Assembly (NCBI GenBank): GCA_032209605.1
Contig: JASFXZ010000018.1
Location: 2,607,904 to 2,671,903, forward strand
DNA length: 64,000 bases
Origin: Mactromeris polynyma
Lineage: Eukaryota; Mollusca; Bivalvia; Venerida; Mactridae
Reading direction: 5' to 3'
Each line of letters begins with the position of its first letter. Positions within the stretch are counted from its first letter, which is position 1. The notes beneath the pieces were generated by a model. That model searched no databases. It was not told the origin of the DNA and saw nothing but the letters and a program-made list of their open reading frames with translations. Below are positions 59,201 to 64,000 of this stretch, in pieces. The position numbers were made by a program, and so were the translations under genes.

Positions 59201-61234
59201 TCTACTACATTCTTATAAATCAGAGGTAAAAAAACAAAACAAATAACGTAACAGTCCTGAATCAAAAGTCAATCCTTCACCCCCTTAAGCTATAATATCA
59301 GAAATGGGGATACATATTGTAGAAGCTTGACGAGTTTTTGTTAATTTACTGCTGTAAAAGACAGGGAGTGAAAGCAACGTGTAGCCCGTTTTGTAACCAG
59401 TTCTTGCGACCCGGACGATTATCAAATTTCGAGTTAGATGCGTAGATAATTATCTACATTTTCGTCGACAAAGAGAACATTTTCAAACAATTTGACGATT
59501 TCTTGTAATGAAAACATCGTAAGAAATTTATGTTATGCTTTTAAATGCCATATCGAATCTTCATCCGAGACAAAAATCAAAAACGTTCGGACCGTTGTTT
59601 TGTTTATGCTTTTACCACAAACTGATATTGCATCACTTCCTCAGATCAGTAAGTCTCTAAACAACATGCAGCATATATATGCCCCGATCAGTGCATCGCT
59701 TTTGTTTTGTGACCTACGTCTAGTGTTTTAAACGGACGGTTTGTCATTTCAAGAAAAGAACAACAACAACCACACAGTTGTGTTTAAAACCCATCATCCG
59801 TACTTGGTAATGTTTAAATTCGCGTCGACCGTATGACGCCCGGAATTTTTCGTACCCTACCCCCCCCCCCAAATTTTCTCCTCGTATTTATGTGTTTCAC
59901 GAGATCGACCCCCGGGCGACCCAAATCCGAAGCATTCCGCGATCCGCGGAAAATTCACATCACTGTTTACGATGTTTGGTTAACCGGTTAACCTTTTGGA
60001 AGATTAAACGGTTAACCAGTCAGCAAAATAAGCAAATATTGACACCAGTTATTTAAACCATTGTATCATCTCACGAGGCAAGCGAACAATAAGTATAAGC
60101 ATATCCAAGTATCTAATTCTTTAATTGCCCGTAATTCATCCAACGTGTCAAGGTTCATGTACTTTGAATAGGTGTAGTCGTCTCTTGCATTAAATTCAAG
60201 AATTTTGTTATCACACATGCAAGAAAATAAAGGCAAACACACATTTACACACCATCATATGAGCTCTTAGACTTTAAGTAAATACTAAACTCAACACAGT
60301 AAGCCTAATCTGTGCATGGCGTGACATCATGAATATAGTAATGATGAAATATTGACATGTATTAACTGGAATATTATCAATAAGGATTACATACGTCATT
60401 TTCATTTAATCATTGAGTATAAAGAATTTTATCGGCATGAGTCACAAACATAAAACTTGCATATTTATTCTCGGGACATCGCAATGTAAAAATTTGCCGA
60501 CTTCAAACAACAAAATTCACTTAGCAACGACATAAATGACCCTGGTTCCTGCAGAAATAACGATGGTTATGCTGTGTATTCCATTTACATTTAGACTCGC
60601 ACTCAATCTGACACATACGCAATGAATGATCTGTACACATCGTTCTATAACTGTCTCACTGAGTTTTTACATGGTCGTGTTTATCACCCCTAATTCTTTA
60701 CTCATTTTATGTGTTGGATGAAATTGAAAGATTTAAGCTAGACTTACATTTGTAGAAGGGAAGGCGATAGTTGATCGTAATTAAAAGATAATATTCATAT
60801 AGTAAAAGCACTTGGGCAGGATTTTATGTGGTCTTGTAATAAAATAGTCGTTTACAACAGGTGGTCACCAACTACTGAACATCGAATACAATATAACAAA
60901 ATATTACCTTCTGCTTCAAGAGCAAACATCTTTTCCATCGTCCCCATATTATTACCAATCTGTACTTTGTAGTGTCTAAAATCAGACTGAGTCACGTTGT
61001 GAAATTTGAGTTCTAACTGCATAATGTCGATATAAATGCCGGTTTGTTTTACAAGATGCATTGTGATTGTCAGTTGTGAATTATTCTTCAAAACTGTTTC
61101 GTCTGTATTGTCTATCTTTTTCCAAACAACAGACGATGGAATAGGATAAGCAAGTACAGACAAGCGTAGAGTTGCAGGGATACGTTGTGCACTGTATACT
61201 GTATAATCAATGTCTCCAAAAGGTTGAGGCTGAC
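46472..61234 (-). CDS. Ig/FnIII single-pass receptor with tyrosine-motif tail (5' end not found)
   Basis: Exons in order: 61,234-60,908 (Ig-like), 57,034-56,741 (FnIII), 51,182-51,066 (membrane), 50,357-50,324, 47,241-47,185, 46,858-46,770 and 46,527-46,472 (stop TAG). All seven junctions agree in phase, the first four being phase 1. The tail is about 85 residues, basic after the membrane (RRRRA), and holds PTYYNEE, DYETL, FTTYSSL and KTYENL. YETL and YSSL are 9 residues apart, ITAM-like; TTYSSL and KTYENL resemble ITIM/ITSM sites. Such a layout suggests a cell-surface adhesion or immune-type receptor that recruits SH2 proteins when phosphorylated. The intron before 46,858 needs a GC donor (AACG|GCAAGT) to keep frame. 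Signal peptide and further Ig exons are not seen and may lie beyond 64 kb. Exact family (hemicentin-, nephrin- or CD22-like) is not decided. Confidence 0.8.
47580..49330. other. Receptor intron with diverged dispersed repeats
   Basis: Segments near 48,330 (caacacatacacagaaattgac) and 49,163 (caacatatacagacacattg) are related, each followed by a 'cattacgt' segment, and 48,233-48,275 is related to 43,664-43,702. I see no exon here; frames on the minus strand at 47,842-48,090 lack splice support. Confidence 0.4.
49500..49880 (+). pseudogene. Tc1-like transposase relic
   Basis: Pieces in shifting frames match Tc1-type order: a ...MAIRVMNAGMKAR part, TTVLEYRYIVLTSRCNRL (the 'TxxExRYIxLxxxRNR' region), then RRPYIGIPL...RNHS (the 'RRPYxGxxLxxxHR' region). 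There are frameshifts and stops. No TIRs were found. Confidence 0.65.
50745..51010 (+). repeat. Minisatellite, about 33 bp x 8
   Basis: Units follow the pattern gataacgga(cagg/catt)gaatctacacagaatt. It lies in the receptor intron, 60-320 bp from the membrane exon. Confidence 0.85.
51066..51182 (-). CDS. Transmembrane exon of the receptor
   Basis: 117 nt, in phase 1, out phase 1. It reads ESPSSNVGM, then about 23 hydrophobic Gly/Val/Ile/Ala residues, then FLLRRRRAS as a stop-transfer. This sets the protein as type I with the Ig/FnIII part outside. Confidence 0.88.
52095..52770 (+). pseudogene. LINE (L1-type) ORF2 C-terminal fragment
   Basis: The frame reads KFLIDKNPVFYKSWYNR and IRYIKDLL, then after a stop at about 52,410 LQWLQTRINHIILATYI and CTFCNKENETLIHLFWECPM, the C-x2-C...H...C zinc knuckle (zf-RVT) at the end of L1/Tx1-type reverse transcriptases. 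Further stops follow. It is a 5'-truncated dead copy in the receptor intron, in sense opposite to the gene. Confidence 0.75.
55270..55720 (+). repeat. Tandem repeat, about 130-150 bp x 3, G-tract end
   Basis: Units share agatccaagat(a)gccacc / aaatccaagatggccacc and gtgaa(g)tttcataaa(a)at-like phrases; the block closes with accgaccgaccaacagagtg and a G10 tract (about 55,709-55,718). Type common in bivalves. Confidence 0.65.
56741..57034 (-). CDS. Fibronectin type III exon of the receptor
   Basis: 294 nt, phase 1-1, acceptor ctgctag and donor TTAG|GTTTGT. It has the FnIII pattern: P at the start (IPNSPTEF), ATIQWKPGFNGG (core Trp), FVLLYKK, then LTKLESNTPYQVKIYAQNRV (the Leu and Tyr of the E and F strands). 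It directly precedes the membrane exon in phase. Confidence 0.88.
57285..57420 (-). repeat. Diverged 'gaccacc' MITE-like segment
   Basis: cagaagaccacccaagggac and aagtggttgcttagtaaagtggt resemble the interior of the CAGTCAAACCTG family, but ends are not clear. Confidence 0.35.
57486..57895 (-). mobile_element. hAT-like non-autonomous repeat, CAGGGTTCCCAC ends
   Basis: Left end aaggttcccactctt and right end ggaagcgtgggaaccctg are inverted copies. The interior matches 10,048-10,302 in reverse. It contains 'tttccagacctggaaaa' palindromic text seen in this animal repeat family. An 8-bp duplication is not clear. Confidence 0.6.
58321..58710 (-). repeat. Bivalve 'gctcacctgag' interspersed repeat, reverse copy
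   Basis: ggtggccctttgtcgctcacctgag...ctgaggtgagctaaaaat is the reverse complement of the ends of 17,785-18,315 and shares its internal units (e.g. aagacaaacattctgatcaa against ttggtcagaatgtttgtctc). Confidence 0.65.
58850..60660. other. Receptor intron; GC-richer patch, no gene recognised
   Basis: 58,880-58,990 and 59,360-59,960 are richer in CpG than the surroundings and hold a C10 tract at about 59,858. Open frames are short and without splice support. It may be an old mobile element. Confidence 0.35.
60908..61234 (-). CDS. Ig-like domain exon of the receptor
   Basis: 327 nt, phase 1-1, acceptor tattag and donor GAAG|GTAATA. It begins QPQPFGDIDYTVYSAQRIPA, has SSVVWKK (the Ig core Trp), an NNSQLTITM strand with a glycosylation site, and LKFHNVTQSDFRHYKVQIGN, the usual D-x-x-x-Y-x-V end of an Ig fold. 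The Cys pair of a classical Ig is missing, with Leu and Val at the likely places. Confidence 0.8.
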
Positions 61235-61239
61235 CTAAT

Positions 61240-64000
61240 AAATAACAAAAAGACAATGATAACACTATATTGCTCACCTGAGATATACTTATATGATGTT
61301 TCCATGTGCAGGAGTTTGTCACAAGTTTTTTTCTGGTGTTAAAGCAAAAAGACGAGGTTTTTGTCCAGCGCGCATTTCTGAGGAGAATTGTTTGATGGAT
61401 TTTCATAAAGTAGGTGTCATTTGAATGATAAATTATTCCTGTGTAGAATGTGGTGGATATCTTGGATATATTTGATGTTTGAAGCGACATTTCTGTGGGA
61501 CAACCCAAGAAGTTATTGTTATAATACATTGTATACAAACACTAAAAATCTTAGATATGAAAAACATCAACCAGAAAATGTAATACTAAACAAGTAATAG
61601 AATGCTTTTGTTCACAACTGTGTTACAAACGATGCACCAATATCAACGACCGCATGTTGCTAGCATTTGTGTTGAAAAAATAAAATAAACTTCATTCCTC
61701 TAGATTCATGGTGAATTTGGAATTTCATATAGTTTCTATACATGGTTATAAATTAAAATAGCATTCACTTTAGACGCTTTAAATCAAAGCCATGCTTATA
61801 TGATACATTGGGACAACCCTAGTAGTGTTTGAACAATTCTCAAATCATGTCTTATACAAGCAAGACGTGACCAGTTGGTGGGATGGACGAAGCGTCAACA
61901 TATGCCTCAATTTGGCAGGCAAACAGAAATTCCTAAACTGTACCAGATGCTAAGTTTTACATGTGATTTAAGTATGATTTCTTTAAGTTGATGAAAATGG
62001 GAATTTCTTTTAAGTTAAGTTTCAGATTTTGTTTATGCCATAATGTAATAACCTATGTTCATGACTTGGGGTTTGATTGGTGCGCTGCATTGTTTAAACA
62101 ATTATCCTTATCACTTAGGTCTAATTTTATGTCCCCTCCCTCTTGGCCTCTTGATCCATTAGTATCGTCTACCTCTCTCCGTTACTGTGTCTCTTCACAT
62201 TTTCCTTCGTCTAGATATGTACATGTATAGGGAAGTGTTAATTTGTGCATTTGCCCAACCACACTTTAAACTTTTCTTTTTGCTTAAACAGGACACCCTA
62301 CCAAAAGAACATAAAACATTTCCCAAGTACATGAACATTAAAAAAGACTTGTCGGATGAAATTCTATCAGTTTATTCAATATATGTCAATGTTTTGTAGT
62401 TATTATGATAACAGGTCCCTCTTACAATTTTATAAATATGAGACAGATTTATACGCTTTCATATTTGTTTGTAAAATATGTTTTGTAGGGCACTCTATAA
62501 TTCAATTTTAGACTTGTAACCCTGTGTTTGTTAAATTTGCACCAATTAACAATTTTGACCATTGGCCATGACCATAAAGCATACTTTATAGGCAGACGAG
62601 CATTGATCTAATCAGTTACCAAGATAAACACAAAATAGTTGCCAAAATATGTTTAGTTGCCACTTCCAATTTGTGTTCTGCAAAGCTAAATCCGTATCGA
62701 ACAGTTTTTGCATTATTTTCTCAGTCAGTGGTTCAGAAAAACAAATACTGATTACTCACTATAAAGTATAGTGACTATATCGATAGTGTGTTAACATTAT
62801 CATGATGTAATGTATTGTTCTTCAACATATTTGAAACCAACATGTTATCAGTGTCACAACTAGGCTTGTTTCTGTGGGTATTGTGCTGTAAGACAATGTT
62901 TTGAATCCACCTTTAAGAGTGTTATGTCAAACTAGTCTACAAATCTCTGATTTATTCTGTACAAGTATCTGACAAATCACCATTTTTATGGAACATTATT
63001 GGACATTACACATCACAATGATTACAGCTGTAAAGAGTATGGTAAGACAAAATATAATTGATATTATAGTAACATAGCTTTACACTGTTGCAGTATTTTA
63101 GCATGCAGTTACTTCAATCCAAAAACAGGGTGTCTGATATGTTTTACTTTATCAGGTCACTTGGTCACTTGACTTTTATCTCACGACATATGACCACGTG
63201 ACTAGCAGGACTATTTGTTTTAGCCAAGTGTTGCGATGTTATCTTTTTTCTGGACTTGCTCAAACAATGGACGTTTCCATTAAATACTTTGTATAATGCA
63301 TACAGTAAAATATTAATTTCCCCAAATTTGTTCTTTTTCATTCCAAAGGTGCTTTAATTAATCAGTTATTAGACAAAATCGTCCTGCATTTTTACCCAAA
63401 TGTAAGTGTTTTCTGTAACTTGTAGTAAACAATGCAAGAAAAAATTATCGGCTCTTCTCATTCGAGCAACAACATGTTGGAAATCTACATTTGAACTCAT
63501 CAGGGATGGCCCTGCGGTCAAGTTTCTCACGAAACTTACATATCAGTAGCAAAAGCAGTACGTGCCCCACCCATCTTCTCAATATTAGAATCCCTGTCCA
63601 GTTTTATATATTTGTGACGGACATTCCTTTGCAATCGTAAATGACACTGGAAGACTGAGTGCACAGATGAATTCCTTGTTTTTAGTGCAGCTTTGAATGT
63701 CCAAAACTTTAATGCATTCATGAAGTAAATGTAAATACCATTTCTGTGTTCATGTGTTCTGTGGCACTTGACATTTCTCGTCATTTGTAAACAACTCTGG
63801 GAAATTCCATGGGAATTAATCGGTATGTTTAATTTTTGACTCTTACTAAGTTGTTGCAAATGTTTAGATTTGTTATTGATTAATGCTCATTAGATGCTCC
63901 CAAATGCAGAGCAATTCATATTGTAAATGTAACAGAGTCATGGTAATTATTTATCTCGGCGTAATGTGCTAAAAACAATTATATTCAGTAGGTCACAATT
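61240..64000. other. No gene recognised
   Basis: A block at 61,490-61,264 (minus) has a good acceptor (tcccacag) and donor (CTCAG|GTGAGC), but its open frame does not join the Ig exon in phase and the phase-compatible frame has a TAA. The frame at 63,859-63,536 (minus) ends at a donor-like GATAT|GTAAGT but also does not match. No signal-peptide exon for the receptor was found. Confidence 0.35.

Noticed and set aside
61264..61490. Extra Ig-like exon of the receptor
   Set aside because: Splice sites are good, but the open frame does not join the Ig exon in phase and the phase-compatible frame has a stop.
63536..63859. 107-codon minus-strand frame as upstream receptor exon
   Set aside because: Ends in a donor-like site in phase 2, while the Ig exon needs phase 1; no Ig or signal-peptide pattern.
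1..64000. CRISPR arrays, bacterial operons, rRNA genes
   Set aside because: The window is intron-containing animal DNA; tandem arrays have no spacer structure and no rRNA motifs were seen.

Overview
This window looks like nuclear DNA of a lophotrochozoan animal, most likely a bivalve mollusc. The signs are AT-rich sequence, short exons with GT-AG (and some GC-AG) introns, many 150-350 bp tandem blocks of types common in bivalves, tRNA-derived SINE heads, several decayed DNA transposons and an Ig/FnIII membrane receptor. The species call is inference. Most open frames in the window are chance readings; real coding content sits in small exons, given below by coordinate.

Layout. 1-8 kb: repeat-rich DNA without a complete gene; one good orphan exon candidate at 4606-4692. 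8.1-11.1 kb (+): a two-exon gene with the N-terminal zinc-ribbon-like region of the Mutator-like transposase domain family, behind a CpG-rich promoter. 13,933-29,366: a 15.4-kb element with 17-bp terminal inverted repeats (TIRs) and flanking TTAA, inserted in a ~353-bp tandem repeat that preserves an empty site. It holds a broken P2X7-intracellular-domain gene at its left end (+), transposase exon relics at its right end (-), and a nested 3.0-kb TIR element (20,371-23,399) packed with ACGT-rich tandem arrays. 31,464-43,310: a second TTAA-flanked element, 11.85 kb, with a different 17-bp TIR but the same plan. Its P2X7-intracellular-domain gene (+) starts just inside the left TIR, and a well-preserved 11-exon transposase (-) starts just inside the right TIR; the two converge. 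44,465-45,835: a decayed mariner. 46,472-61,234 (-): the 3' part of a single-pass receptor gene (Ig, FnIII, membrane segment, cytoplasmic tail with several YxxL motifs), whose introns hold a Tc1 relic, a minisatellite and an L1-type LINE fragment. 61.3-64 kb: no gene recognised.

The main observation is that two unrelated-in-TIR but similarly built TTAA transposons both carry a P2X7 intracellular ('ballast') domain gene facing a DDE-type transposase gene. This suggests the domain is a regular second gene of this transposon group rather than chance cargo. The second observation is the receptor with an ITAM/ITIM/ITSM-like tail.
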